A stretch of DNA of 53,874 nt from Prevotella sp. (GTDB lineage Bacteria > Bacteroidota > Bacteroidia > Bacteroidales > Bacteroidaceae): contig JAGCRH010000046.1 in assembly GCA_017964785.1 (NCBI GenBank), forward strand, positions 1-53,874, read 5' to 3'. Of the stretch, positions 7,546 through 16,368 are shown piece after piece (the stretch's first letter is position 1; each line of letters starts with the position of its first letter). The notes beneath the pieces are model-generated. The model did no database searches. It was not told the DNA's origin and saw only the letters and a program-made list of their open reading frames with translations. Made by a program: the position numbers and the translations under genes.

Positions 7546-9060
7546 TTGAAAACGATTATACAATTATTTCTCCTATTAATCCTGACGCTACCTACGCAGG
7601 CCAAACCCAAACAATGGCAAACAGCATCGCCGAAATATGAGGTGAGAGCGGTGTGGCTGACCACCATCGGAGGCATCGACTGGCCACGCTCCCATAGCAT
7701 CGCCACGCAGAAACAGGAACTCATCCAGATCCTCGACCAGTTGCAGAAGGCGAACATCAACACCATTCTGTTTCAGGCGCGTGTCAGGGCCACCACGGTC
7801 TTTCCTTCTGAGATGGAGCCTTGGGACGCTTGTATGACCGGTAAGGCTGGCAACTCGCCGGGCTATGATGCCCTGCAGTTCTGTATCGACGAGTGCCATA
7901 AACGGGGCATGGAGTGTCATGCTTGGATTGTGACCATCCCCGTAGGGAAATGGAACACGTACGGTTGTCAGCAACTGCGCAAGAAACTCCCTAAACTCAT
8001 TGTGAAGGTTGGCGATGAGGGTTATATGAATCCGGAAAAGCCGGAGACAGGCGACTATCTGGCGAAGTTCTGCCGGGAGGTGACACGACGCTATGATGTG
8101 GATGGCATCCACCTCGACTATATCCGTTATCCGGAGACCTGGAAACTGAAGGTGTCACGTGCTCAGGGACGACAGTATATCACGGACATCGTACGGAAGA
8201 TCAATCGGGCTGTGAAAGGCGAAAAGCCCTGGGTGAAGGTGTCGTGCTCACCCATCGGCAAGTATGATGACCTGCCCCGTTATAAGAGCAGTGGCTGGAA
8301 TGCGAATACCACTGTCTGTCAGGATGCACAGGGGTGGATGCGCGACGGACTGATGGATATGCTCTTCCCGATGATGTATTTCCAGGGAAATCATTTCTAT
8401 CCCTTTGCCGTCAACTGGAAGGAGTTCTCCTACGGACGTATTGTTGCTCCGGGACTGGCCGTGTATATGCTCCATCCTAAAGAGAAAAACTGGGACCTGA
8501 GTGTTATCCAGCGAGAGATGAATGTGCTTCGTGAACTGGATCTTGGATGCACGTTCTTTCGTAGTAAGTTCTTGACAGATAATACGAAAAACATCTATAC
8601 ATTCACGAAAGACTTTAATACCATCCCTGCCCTCGTGCCGCCGATGACATGGGCCGGCAAACAGGCCCCTATAAGACCCCGACAGTTGGATGTCCAACGC
8701 GGCATGACAGCCGATCGACTGGTATGGCATGGTGCCAAGGATCAGTCTGGAGGCAACTACCTTTTATATCATGTCTATGCCTCAACCGACTATCCGGTCA
8801 ACACGGACAAGGCAGAAAATCTGATAGCCACCCGACTCAGAGACGAGTCCATATCCGTGCCACACAACGGGAGATCACTCAACTATGCCGTCACTGCGGT
8901 TGACCGATTTGGCAATGAGAGCAGTCCCGTCTACACGATAGAGACGGCACACAGTCAGCCGAAGGTGGACTTCCGTGAACTAATCATGGGGAAACCGAAA
9001 CCCAAGGGCAAGGCAACTTCAAAAACGACTTCAAAATCCAAAAAGAGAAATAAACGCTGA
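7546..9060 (+). CDS. Secreted GHL10-type glycoside hydrolase
   Basis: Family-10-like glycosyl hydrolase (GHL10/YngK group), exported. I place the start at TTG 7546, giving KTIIQLFLLLILTLPTQA as signal peptide; an in-frame TTG at 7507 precedes the -7 box and is rejected. Catalytic-domain landmarks are VRAVWLTTIGGIDWP, NINTILFQARVRATTVFPS, GIHLDYIRYP and LFPMMYFQGNHFYPF. A fibronectin-III-like segment (LLYHVYASTDYP...YAVTAVDRFGNESSP) follows the barrel. The last 20 residues are an unusual Lys/Ser/Thr-rich basic tail (KPKGKATSKTTSKSKKRNKR). The stop is 3 bases before uxuA, so the enzyme probably feeds or is co-regulated with hexuronate catabolism; its substrate is not evident. Confidence 0.85.
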   Translation: MKTIIQLFLLLILTLPTQAKPKQWQTASPKYEVRAVWLTTIGGIDWPRSHSIATQKQELIQILDQLQKANINTILFQARVRATTVFPSEMEPWDACMTGKAGNSPGYDALQFCIDECHKRGMECHAWIVTIPVGKWNTYGCQQLRKKLPKLIVKVGDEGYMNPEKPETGDYLAKFCREVTRRYDVDGIHLDYIRYPETWKLKVSRAQGRQYITDIVRKINRAVKGEKPWVKVSCSPIGKYDDLPRYKSSGWNANTTVCQDAQGWMRDGLMDMLFPMMYFQGNHFYPFAVNWKEFSYGRIVAPGLAVYMLHPKEKNWDLSVIQREMNVLRELDLGCTFFRSKFLTDNTKNIYTFTKDFNTIPALVPPMTWAGKQAPIRPRQLDVQRGMTADRLVWHGAKDQSGGNYLLYHVYASTDYPVNTDKAENLIATRLRDESISVPHNGRSLNYAVTAVDRFGNESSPVYTIETAHSQPKVDFRELIMGKPKPKGKATSKTTSKSKKRNKR

Positions 9061-9063
9061 ATT

Positions 9064-10317
9064 ATGGAAAGAACATGGAGATGGTTTGGCAAGAAGGATA
9101 AGATCACCCTTGCCATGTTAAGACAAATTGGTGTCGAGGGCATCGTCACTGCGCTGCATGATGTACCCCTCGGCGAAGTGTGGACACGGGAGAAGATACG
9201 TGACCTGCGCGAGTATATCGAAAGTTACGGTATGCGTTGGAGCGTGGTGGAGAGTCTGCCAGTGGTGGAGACCATCAAATATGGCGGTCCTGACCGTGAC
9301 CACCAGATTGAGGTCTATAAGGAGTCGTTGCGCAACCTCTCGGCAGAGGGTATCCACTGCATCTGCTATAATTTCATGCCTGTACTCGACTGGGCACGCA
9401 CGGACCTGTTGCACGAGAATCCCAATGGCTCTACCAACCTCTATTTCAACTATGCCGAGTTTGCCTATTTCGACATCTATATCCTGAAACGCGAAGGGGC
9501 GCGTGAGGAATGGGCACAGTTCGAGTTCCCTGCTGGTGTGGGTCAGGGTCGCAACGTCCTCGCAGAGTGCGATGAACTGGCCAAGACGATGACACCCGAG
9601 AAGGAGCATAAGTTGGTAGAGAACATCATCATCAAGACACAGGGCTTTGTCTCTGGCAATTTCAGCGAGAACGATGAGGCGCCCATCCAGAAGTTCCGTG
9701 ACTTCCTCGATCTCTATAAGGGCATCGACAAAGCACAACTGCGTGAAAACATGAAGTACTTCCTCGAAGCGATCATGCCCACCTGCGAGGAATACAACAT
9801 GAACATGTGCGTGCATCCGGATGATCCCCCCATCGAGATACTGGGTCTGCCCCGTATCGTACGAACCGAAGAAGATATCCAGTGGTTCCTCGATGCCGTA
9901 CCTAACAAGCACAATGGTCTCACCTTCTGTGCAGGTTCGCTCTCTGCAGGGGCCTATAACAATGTGGTGGAGATGGCTCGTAAGTTTGCTGCTCGCACGC
10001 ACTTCGTCCATCTGCGTTCCTGCCACATCTTCCCCAATGGCGACTTCACCGAGGCTTCGCATCTCGGAGGGCGTGCAGACCTGATCGAACTCTGCAAGAT
10101 CTTCGAAAAAACCAATCCAGCATTACCTATGCGTGTGGATCATGGCATGACCTTCACCGACCAACCCGGTGGTATCATGGATGAGTCTTCTCATGGCCAC
10201 AATGCTGGCTATACGCTCTTAGGTCGTATGTTCGCCCTCGGACAGGTACAGGGCATCCTCGCCACCGTCGATCGTGAACTCGGCATCCCCTACAAACAAC
10301 CCGGATTCTTTGATTAG
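9064..10317 (+). CDS. uxuA: Mannonate dehydratase
   Basis: Dehydrates D-mannonate to 2-keto-3-deoxygluconate in the glucuronate branch of hexuronate catabolism. 417 residues, close to other UxuA proteins. Recognised by WRWFGKKDKITL at the N-terminus, the barrel segments GIHCICYNFMPVLDWARTDL and MNMCVHPDDPP (a metal/substrate-binding motif of the family), HFVHLRSCHIF, PMRVDHG and GHNAGYTLLGRMFALGQVQGI near the C-terminus. Lies 3 bases after the glycosidase and 26 bases before the fructuronate reductase-like gene; the second gap holds an AATTGAAAAATTGAA simple repeat. Confidence 0.95.
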   Translation: MERTWRWFGKKDKITLAMLRQIGVEGIVTALHDVPLGEVWTREKIRDLREYIESYGMRWSVVESLPVVETIKYGGPDRDHQIEVYKESLRNLSAEGIHCICYNFMPVLDWARTDLLHENPNGSTNLYFNYAEFAYFDIYILKREGAREEWAQFEFPAGVGQGRNVLAECDELAKTMTPEKEHKLVENIIIKTQGFVSGNFSENDEAPIQKFRDFLDLYKGIDKAQLRENMKYFLEAIMPTCEEYNMNMCVHPDDPPIEILGLPRIVRTEEDIQWFLDAVPNKHNGLTFCAGSLSAGAYNNVVEMARKFAARTHFVHLRSCHIFPNGDFTEASHLGGRADLIELCKIFEKTNPALPMRVDHGMTFTDQPGGIMDESSHGHNAGYTLLGRMFALGQVQGILATVDRELGIPYKQPGFFD

Positions 10318-10343
10318 AATTGTAAAATTGAAAAATTGAAGTT

Positions 10344-11930
10344 ATGAAACTGAATGATATTATTTCCGGCAAATTCAACGCCGCAGAGTGGGAAGCAAAA
10401 GGCTACTTGCTTCCGAAGTTTGACATCGCAAAGGTACGCGAGAAGACCGCCAAGGAACCCACCTGGGTACACTTCGGTGGTGGCAACATCTTCCGCGCCT
10501 TCCCGGCAGCCATTCTCAACGATGCGCTGAACACTGGGAAATATGACCGTGGTGTCATCGTGGCTGAGACCTTCGACTTCGAGGTCATCGACAAGGCCTA
10601 CACGCCGTATAACAACCTCTCACTATTGGTGAGCCTGCAATCCACTGGCACCATCGAGAAGAAGGTCATCGCCAGTGTCACAGAGGCTTTGAAGGCCGAT
10701 CCGCAGTTCCCCGACTGGAACCGTCTGGTGGAAATCTTCAAGAACCCCTCTTTGCAGATGATCTCCTTCACCATCACGGAAAAGGGTTATACCTATAATG
10801 AGGCAGATCTCGCACGTGGTCTGAAACCGCTCTTTGCGATGGGAAAGGTCTGTGCCCTACTTTATGAGCGTTTCAAGGCCGGACAACTCCCTCTCACCAT
10901 CCAGAGCATGGACAACTGCTCGCACAATGGCGACAAGGTGAAGGCAGGCGTCTTTGCCTATGCAGAACGCTGGGTACAGGATGGTCTGGTGGAAAAGGCC
11001 TTCCTCGACTATCTGAAGGATGAAAAGAAGATCACCTTCCCCTGCTCGATGATCGACAAGATCACCCCTCGTCCCCACGAGAAGGTGAAGGAGATGCTGG
11101 CAGCAGATGGCTTCGAGGATAACGACTATATCGAGACGGAGAAGCACACCTTTACGGCTCCTTTCGTGAATGCAGAGGAAGTGCAGTATCTCGTCATCGA
11201 GGACAACTACACCAATGGTCGTCCCCCACTCGACTTGGGCGGAGCCCTCTACACCACCCGTGAGACCGTTGATAAGGTGGAGACGATGAAGGTGACCACC
11301 TGTCTGAACCCCCTCCACACGGCGATGGCACTCTATGGCTGTATGCTGGGCTACACGCTCATCTCCGCCGAGATGGCCGATGAGGACCTGCGCCCCTTCA
11401 TCCAGAAGATCGGTTATATGGAGGCGATGCCAGTAGTGGTTGACCCGGGAGTACTCAATCCCTATGAGTTCATTGGGGCAGTCATCAACCGTCGTCTGCC
11501 CAATCCCTTCATGCCGGATGCACCCCAACGTATCGCCTGTGACACCAGTCAGAAACTGCCCATCCGCTTCGGTGAGACCTTGAAGAAATACATCGCCCGT
11601 GGTCTGGATAAGTCGAACCTCATCCTCATCCCCCTCACCCTCGCAGGCTATGCCCGTTATCTGAAAGGCATCAAGGACGATGGGACGCCGTTTGACTGCT
11701 CGCCCGATCCTCTGCTCGAAGAACTGCAGGCCATCGTAGCACCTTTGGAAATCGGTAAACCCGATCAGGATTGGAGCCCATTGAAAAAACTCTATTCCCG
11801 CAAGGATATCTTTGCCGTTGATCTTTATGAGGCCGGTCTCGGTGAACAGATTGAGGGCATGGTGAAGGAACTCTATGCCGGTCCTGGTGCCGTGCGTAAG
11901 ACACTCCATAAATATGTTTCAGCAAGATAA
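10344..11930 (+). CDS. uxuB: Mannitol dehydrogenase-family reductase, probable D-fructuronate reductase
   Basis: Long-chain polyol dehydrogenase family; next to uxuA it most likely reduces D-fructuronate to D-mannonate with NADH. The N-terminal Rossmann segment reads WVHFGGGNIFRAFPAAIL, followed by GVIVAETFDFEVID. The family catalytic region includes SMDNCSHNGDK and PCSMIDKITPRP, with Lys and Asn residues typical of these enzymes, and YYLVIEDNYTNGRPPL-like text. 528 residues is slightly longer than E. coli UxuB (about 486). Mannitol dehydrogenase activity cannot be excluded on sequence alone; context favours uronate use. Confidence 0.8.
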   Translation: MKLNDIISGKFNAAEWEAKGYLLPKFDIAKVREKTAKEPTWVHFGGGNIFRAFPAAILNDALNTGKYDRGVIVAETFDFEVIDKAYTPYNNLSLLVSLQSTGTIEKKVIASVTEALKADPQFPDWNRLVEIFKNPSLQMISFTITEKGYTYNEADLARGLKPLFAMGKVCALLYERFKAGQLPLTIQSMDNCSHNGDKVKAGVFAYAERWVQDGLVEKAFLDYLKDEKKITFPCSMIDKITPRPHEKVKEMLAADGFEDNDYIETEKHTFTAPFVNAEEVQYLVIEDNYTNGRPPLDLGGALYTTRETVDKVETMKVTTCLNPLHTAMALYGCMLGYTLISAEMADEDLRPFIQKIGYMEAMPVVVDPGVLNPYEFIGAVINRRLPNPFMPDAPQRIACDTSQKLPIRFGETLKKYIARGLDKSNLILIPLTLAGYARYLKGIKDDGTPFDCSPDPLLEELQAIVAPLEIGKPDQDWSPLKKLYSRKDIFAVDLYEAGLGEQIEGMVKELYAGPGAVRKTLHKYVSAR

Positions 11931-11938
11931 ATAAAGAC

Positions 11939-13378
11939 ATGAAACCACTCAATAAACAGTTTGCGCCGAAGAGCGTGATGCCGGAAAAGGTGATACAGTT
12001 CGGTGAGGGGAATTTCCTCCGCGCTTTCGTGGACTGGATCATCTGGAACATGGACCAGAAGACGGACTTCAACGGCTCTGTGGTCGTGGTACAACCCATT
12101 GAGAAAGGTATGGTGGATATGCTCAATGGCCAGGACTGCCTGTACCACGTCAACCTCCAAGGACGCGAGAACGGCAAGCCCGTCAACACCTTGGAACGCA
12201 TCGATGTCATCAGTCGCGCACTGGACCCCTATACGCAGAACGCCGCCTTTATGGCACTGGCTGACCAACCGGAGATCCGGTTTGTGATCTCAAATACCAC
12301 AGAGGCAGGCATTGCCTTCGACCCCGCCTGTAAACTGGACGATGCGCCGGCCAGCAGTTACCCCGGTAAACTGGTTCAACTGCTCTATCGGCGCTTCCAG
12401 ACATTCAATGGCGACCCCACCAAAGGCCTCATCATCTTCCCCTGTGAACTGATCTTCCTGAATGGTCATGTGTTGAAGGACTGTATCGAGAAATATATCG
12501 ACCTCTGGAACCTTGGGGCCGACTTCAAGAAATGGTTTGAGGACGCCTGTGGGGTGTATGCCACCCTCGTAGACCGTATCGTACCGGGATTTCCACGCAA
12601 CGAGATTGCACAGATCCAGGAGAAGGTCTGCTACCGCGACAACCTCGTGGTACAGGCAGAGAACTTCCACCTCTGGGTCATCGAGGCCCCAAGGGAAATA
12701 GCCAAGGAGTTCCCGGCCGATAAGGCAGGACTGCATGTGTTGTTCGTGCCCTCTGAGGAGCCTTACCACAAACGGAAGGTGACGCTGCTCAATGGCCCCC
12801 ACACGGTACTCTCACCAGTGGCTTTCCTGAGTGGTGTCAATATCGTACGCGATGCCTGTCAACATGAGGTCATCAGCCGATACATCCATAAGGTACAGTT
12901 CGATGAATTGATGCAGACGCTCGACCTGCCGATGGAGGAACTGGAGAAGTTTGCCACCGATGTACTGGAACGCTTCGATAACCCGTATGTGGATCATCAG
13001 GTGACAAGTATCATGCTGAACTCCTTCCCGAAGTTCCAGACACGCGACCTGCCTGGCCTGAAGACCTATCTTCAGCGCAAGGGCGAACTGCCCAAGGGAC
13101 TGGTGTTCGGACTGGCGGCCATCATCACCTACTATAAAGGTGGCAAACGCGCCGATGGCACGGAGATTGTACCCAACGATGACCCGAAGATCATCGCGCT
13201 GTTGAATGGTCTCTGGGCCACAGGTAATACACAGATGGTGGCCGTAGGCGTACTGGGCGCTGAGTTTATCTGGCAGGAAGACCTGAATAAGATTCCCGGT
13301 CTCGCGGACCTGGTACGCCAATACCTCGACCTCATCCAACACGTTGGTATGCTCGAAGCGGTGAAAAGCATCCTATGA
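11939..13378 (+). CDS. uxaB: Tagaturonate reductase (altronate oxidoreductase)
   Basis: Same polyol dehydrogenase superfamily as the previous gene, but of the UxaB type: reduces D-tagaturonate to D-altronate in the galacturonate branch. Landmarks are VIQFGEGNFLRAFVDWIIWNMD, VVVQPIEKG, RFVISNTTEAGIAFDP, LPGKLVQLLYRRF-like text, FPCELIFLNGHVLKDCI, VYATLVDRIVPGFPR and KVTLLNGPHTVLSPVAFLSG. 479 residues matches E. coli UxaB. It starts 8 bases after the uxuB stop and its last codons overlap the uvrA start (ATGA), so translational coupling is likely. No altronate dehydratase or uronate isomerase gene lies in the window. Confidence 0.92.
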   Translation: MKPLNKQFAPKSVMPEKVIQFGEGNFLRAFVDWIIWNMDQKTDFNGSVVVVQPIEKGMVDMLNGQDCLYHVNLQGRENGKPVNTLERIDVISRALDPYTQNAAFMALADQPEIRFVISNTTEAGIAFDPACKLDDAPASSYPGKLVQLLYRRFQTFNGDPTKGLIIFPCELIFLNGHVLKDCIEKYIDLWNLGADFKKWFEDACGVYATLVDRIVPGFPRNEIAQIQEKVCYRDNLVVQAENFHLWVIEAPREIAKEFPADKAGLHVLFVPSEEPYHKRKVTLLNGPHTVLSPVAFLSGVNIVRDACQHEVISRYIHKVQFDELMQTLDLPMEELEKFATDVLERFDNPYVDHQVTSIMLNSFPKFQTRDLPGLKTYLQRKGELPKGLVFGLAAIITYYKGGKRADGTEIVPNDDPKIIALLNGLWATGNTQMVAVGVLGAEFIWQEDLNKIPGLADLVRQYLDLIQHVGMLEAVKSIL

Positions 13379-16254
13379 GCGACGCGATAGAGATCAAGGG
13401 GGCAAGGGTCAATAACCTGAAGAACATCGATGTGACCATCCCCCGTAACCAGTTCGTGGTGATTGCCGGTGTCAGTGGCTCCGGCAAGTCATCGTTGGCC
13501 TTCGATACCCTCTATGCCGAAGGACAACGGCGCTATGTGGAGAGTCTGTCGAGTTATGCCCGACAGTTCTTAGGTCGCATGAACAAACCCGAATGCGACT
13601 TCATCCGGGGCATTCCCCCTGCCATCGCCATCGAACAAAAGGTCATCTCTCGCAATCCGCGAAGCACTGTGGGTACTACCACGGAGATCTACGAGTACCT
13701 GCGCCTGCTCTATGCCCGCATCGGACGTACCTACTCACCTGTCAGTGGCTGCGAAGTCCGGAAACACACCACCGAGGATGTGGTACAGAAAATGCTGGAG
13801 TTCTCGAAAGGCACGCGCTTTGTGGTCATGGCGCCTGTGCATATCCCAGAGGGGCGCTCCTTCGAACAGCAACTCAAAGCCTATATCCTCGAAGGCTACG
13901 CCCGCATCTTCGTCAATGGCGACTTCCAGCGCATCGATGATTACCTCGCCTCCCTCTCCCCATCCACCCCATTAAACCCATCAAACCCATTAGACCCATC
14001 CTCCTCCCTCTTCCTCGTCATCGACCGCCTCTCGGTCGATGATTCCAAAGAAGTCATCGCCCGCCTTGTCGATTCTGCAGAGACAGCCTTCTATGAGGGC
14101 CATGGCGAGTGCCGTCTGATGTTCCAGCCCTCAAACATTACTTACGATTTCTCCACCCGTTTTGAGGCGGATGGCATCACCTTCGAGGAACCCACCGACC
14201 AGATGTTCTCCTTCAATTCGCCCGCAGGGGCCTGTCCGGAGTGTCAGGGTTTCGGGAAGATTATCGGTATCGATGAACGACTGGTCATCCCGAACACGAC
14301 CCTCTCTGTCTACGATGGCTGTGTGGTGTGCTGGCATGGCGAGAAGATGGGCGAATGGAAAGAGTGGTTCTGTCGGCATGCGGCTCAAAACGACTTCCCG
14401 ATCTTTGAACCGTACATGAACCTCACCCAACAACAGAAGGACTGGCTTTGGCACGGACTGCCCTCAGACAAGGGACAGAAGGAAAAGCCTTGCATCGACT
14501 TCTTCTTTGACATGGTGCGTGAGAACCAGTACAAGATACAGTATCGTGTCATGCTGGCCCGCTATCGGGGCAAGACCACCTGTCCGAAGTGCCATGGTAC
14601 CCGTCTGAAACCTGAGGCGGACTACGTGAAAATTGGTGGACACAGCATCACAGACCTGGTACAGATGCCGGTCGTCCGACTGCAGGAGTGGTTCCGTACT
14701 CTGGAACTCACAGCACAGGAGGAAGCCATCGGCAAACGTTTACTCACTGAGATACGGAGTCGACTGCAATTCCTTCTGGACGTGGGACTTGGCTATCTGA
14801 CGCTCAACCGTCTCTCAAACTCGCTCTCAGGCGGTGAGAGCCAACGCATCAACCTCACCACAAGTCTTGGAAGCAGTCTTGTGGGCTCTCTCTATATCCT
14901 CGATGAACCGAGCATCGGCCTCCACGCCAGAGATACCGAACGACTCATCCACGTCCTCAAGGAACTACAAGCCTTAGGCAACACGGTCGTTGTCGTGGAG
15001 CACGACGAAGAGATCATGCGCGCTGCCGATCACCTGATTGACGTAGGCCCGGATGCCGGTCGCCTTGGTGGCGAGATCGTCTTCGATGGCCACCTCTCCG
15101 CCCTCCCCCCATCCAACCCATCCAACCCACAAAACCCATTCGACCCTTCCTCCCTCTCCCGATCCCACACCATCCGATACCTCCTCGGCCAGGAGCAAAT
15201 CCCCGTCCCCTCATCCCGTCGCCCATGGAACCGCCATATCGACATCATGGGTGCCCGCATGAATAACCTCCGGGGCATCGATGTGCAAATCCCCCTGAAC
15301 GTGATGACCGTCATCACGGGGGTCTCCGGCTCAGGCAAGTCGAGTCTCATCAAGGGCATCCTCTACCCTGCCCTGAAACGACGCTTGGGCGAGGTCTGTG
15401 ACCCGCCCGGTGAATACATCGCCCTCGAGGGCGACATCGAGGCCGTCAAACGGGTGGAGTTTGTCGACCAGAACCCTATCGGCAAGTCCACACGCTCCAA
15501 TCCTGCCACATACGTGAAGGCTTACGATGCCATCCGTGACCTCTATGCCGAACAGCCCCTGGCCCAACAGATGGGCTTCACCCCACAGTATTTCTCCTTC
15601 AACACGGAGGGTGGCCGTTGTGAAGAGTGTAAGGGCGCTGGCGTGATTACAGTCGAGATGCAGTTTATGGCGGATCTGGTGCTGGAGTGCGAGGCTTGTC
15701 ACGGTCATCGCTTCAAGCACGACATCCTCGATGTGCGCTACAAGGACAAGAACATCGACGAGGTCCTCAACATGACCATCTCCGAAGCCATCGACTTCTT
15801 TTCCTCCAACCCCTCTGCCCCATCTGACCCATCCAACCCACAAATCGTCCGCCGCCTCAAAACCCTCGAAGATGTGGGCCTCGGCTACATCAAACTCGGC
15901 CAGAACTCCTCCACCCTCTCCGGTGGTGAGAACCAGCGTGTCAAACTGGCTTATTTCATCGGACAGGAGAAAGCAGAACCCACCCTCTTCATCTTCGATG
16001 AACCGACCACTGGCCTCCACTTCCACGACATCCAGAAACTCCTGAACACCTTCGATGCCTTGATCAGCAGGGGACACACCATCTTGGTCATCGAACACAA
16101 CATGGAGGTCATCAAGTGTGCCGACCATGTGATTGACCTGGGACCCGACGGTGGCGACCGTGGTGGTAACCTGGTCTGCGCAGGCACACCTGAACAGGTA
16201 GCCGCCTGCCAGGAAAGCATTACCGGACAATATCTCAAAGAAAAACTAAAATAA
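13375..16254 (+). CDS. uvrA: Excinuclease ABC subunit A
   Basis: Damage-recognition ATPase of nucleotide excision repair. Two ABC modules: Walker A GVSGSGKSSLAFDT near residue 35 and GVSGSGKSSLIKG near 648; signatures LSGGESQR and LSGGENQR; Walker B YILDEPSIGLH and FIFDEPTTGLHFHD; zinc module CEEC...CEAC near 745-770. The first zinc half usually reads CPxCGY before the FSFN(N/S)P block, but here that place holds FSTRFEADGITFEEPTDQMFSFN without cysteines, though CPEC follows. Three Pro/Ser/Asn stretches (PSTPLNPSNPLDPSSS, PPSNPSNPQNPFDPSSLS, PSAPSDPSNPQ) are encoded by CCCATNNNA tandem repeats in frame. Overlaps uxaB by 4 bases. 959 residues. Confidence 0.94.
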   Translation: MSDAIEIKGARVNNLKNIDVTIPRNQFVVIAGVSGSGKSSLAFDTLYAEGQRRYVESLSSYARQFLGRMNKPECDFIRGIPPAIAIEQKVISRNPRSTVGTTTEIYEYLRLLYARIGRTYSPVSGCEVRKHTTEDVVQKMLEFSKGTRFVVMAPVHIPEGRSFEQQLKAYILEGYARIFVNGDFQRIDDYLASLSPSTPLNPSNPLDPSSSLFLVIDRLSVDDSKEVIARLVDSAETAFYEGHGECRLMFQPSNITYDFSTRFEADGITFEEPTDQMFSFNSPAGACPECQGFGKIIGIDERLVIPNTTLSVYDGCVVCWHGEKMGEWKEWFCRHAAQNDFPIFEPYMNLTQQQKDWLWHGLPSDKGQKEKPCIDFFFDMVRENQYKIQYRVMLARYRGKTTCPKCHGTRLKPEADYVKIGGHSITDLVQMPVVRLQEWFRTLELTAQEEAIGKRLLTEIRSRLQFLLDVGLGYLTLNRLSNSLSGGESQRINLTTSLGSSLVGSLYILDEPSIGLHARDTERLIHVLKELQALGNTVVVVEHDEEIMRAADHLIDVGPDAGRLGGEIVFDGHLSALPPSNPSNPQNPFDPSSLSRSHTIRYLLGQEQIPVPSSRRPWNRHIDIMGARMNNLRGIDVQIPLNVMTVITGVSGSGKSSLIKGILYPALKRRLGEVCDPPGEYIALEGDIEAVKRVEFVDQNPIGKSTRSNPATYVKAYDAIRDLYAEQPLAQQMGFTPQYFSFNTEGGRCEECKGAGVITVEMQFMADLVLECEACHGHRFKHDILDVRYKDKNIDEVLNMTISEAIDFFSSNPSAPSDPSNPQIVRRLKTLEDVGLGYIKLGQNSSTLSGGENQRVKLAYFIGQEKAEPTLFIFDEPTTGLHFHDIQKLLNTFDALISRGHTILVIEHNMEVIKCADHVIDLGPDGGDRGGNLVCAGTPEQVAACQESITGQYLKEKLK
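13959..14001 (+). repeat. In-frame CCCATYARA repeat in uvrA, copy 1
   Basis: Nine-base units CCCATTAAA, CCCATCAAA, CCCATTAGA, then CCCATCC. They encode a TPLNPSNPLDPS stretch in the region between the first ABC half and the UvrB-binding part. Confidence 0.8.
15106..15150 (+). repeat. In-frame CCCATCCAA repeat in uvrA, copy 2
   Basis: Units CCCATCCAA, CCCATCCAA, CCCACAAAA, CCCATTCGA, CCC. They encode PPSNPSNPQNPFDPS in the linker before the second ABC module. Confidence 0.8.
15805..15843 (+). repeat. In-frame CCCATCCAA repeat in uvrA, copy 3
   Basis: Degenerate units CCCCATCTGA, CCCATCCAA, CCCACAAAT. They encode NPSAPSDPSNPQ after AIDFFSS, just upstream of the second ABC signature. Confidence 0.75.
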
Positions 16255-16289
16255 TTGTTAAAAAACGAACAACGTATCGATATTTTTAG

Positions 16290-16298
16290 TAACTTTGC
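16290..16298 (+). promoter_or_regulatory. Bacteroidetes -7 element for rpoD
   Basis: TAACTTTGC fits TAnnTTTG and leaves a leader of about 65 bases. No clear -33 TTG at the usual distance. Confidence 0.5.
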
Positions 16299-16368
16299 AT
16301 CCGCTTTCAGGTAAAATTCAGGATATTAGTTTGATAATCAAACAGTTAAAGACGTTTTTAGGAATAGG

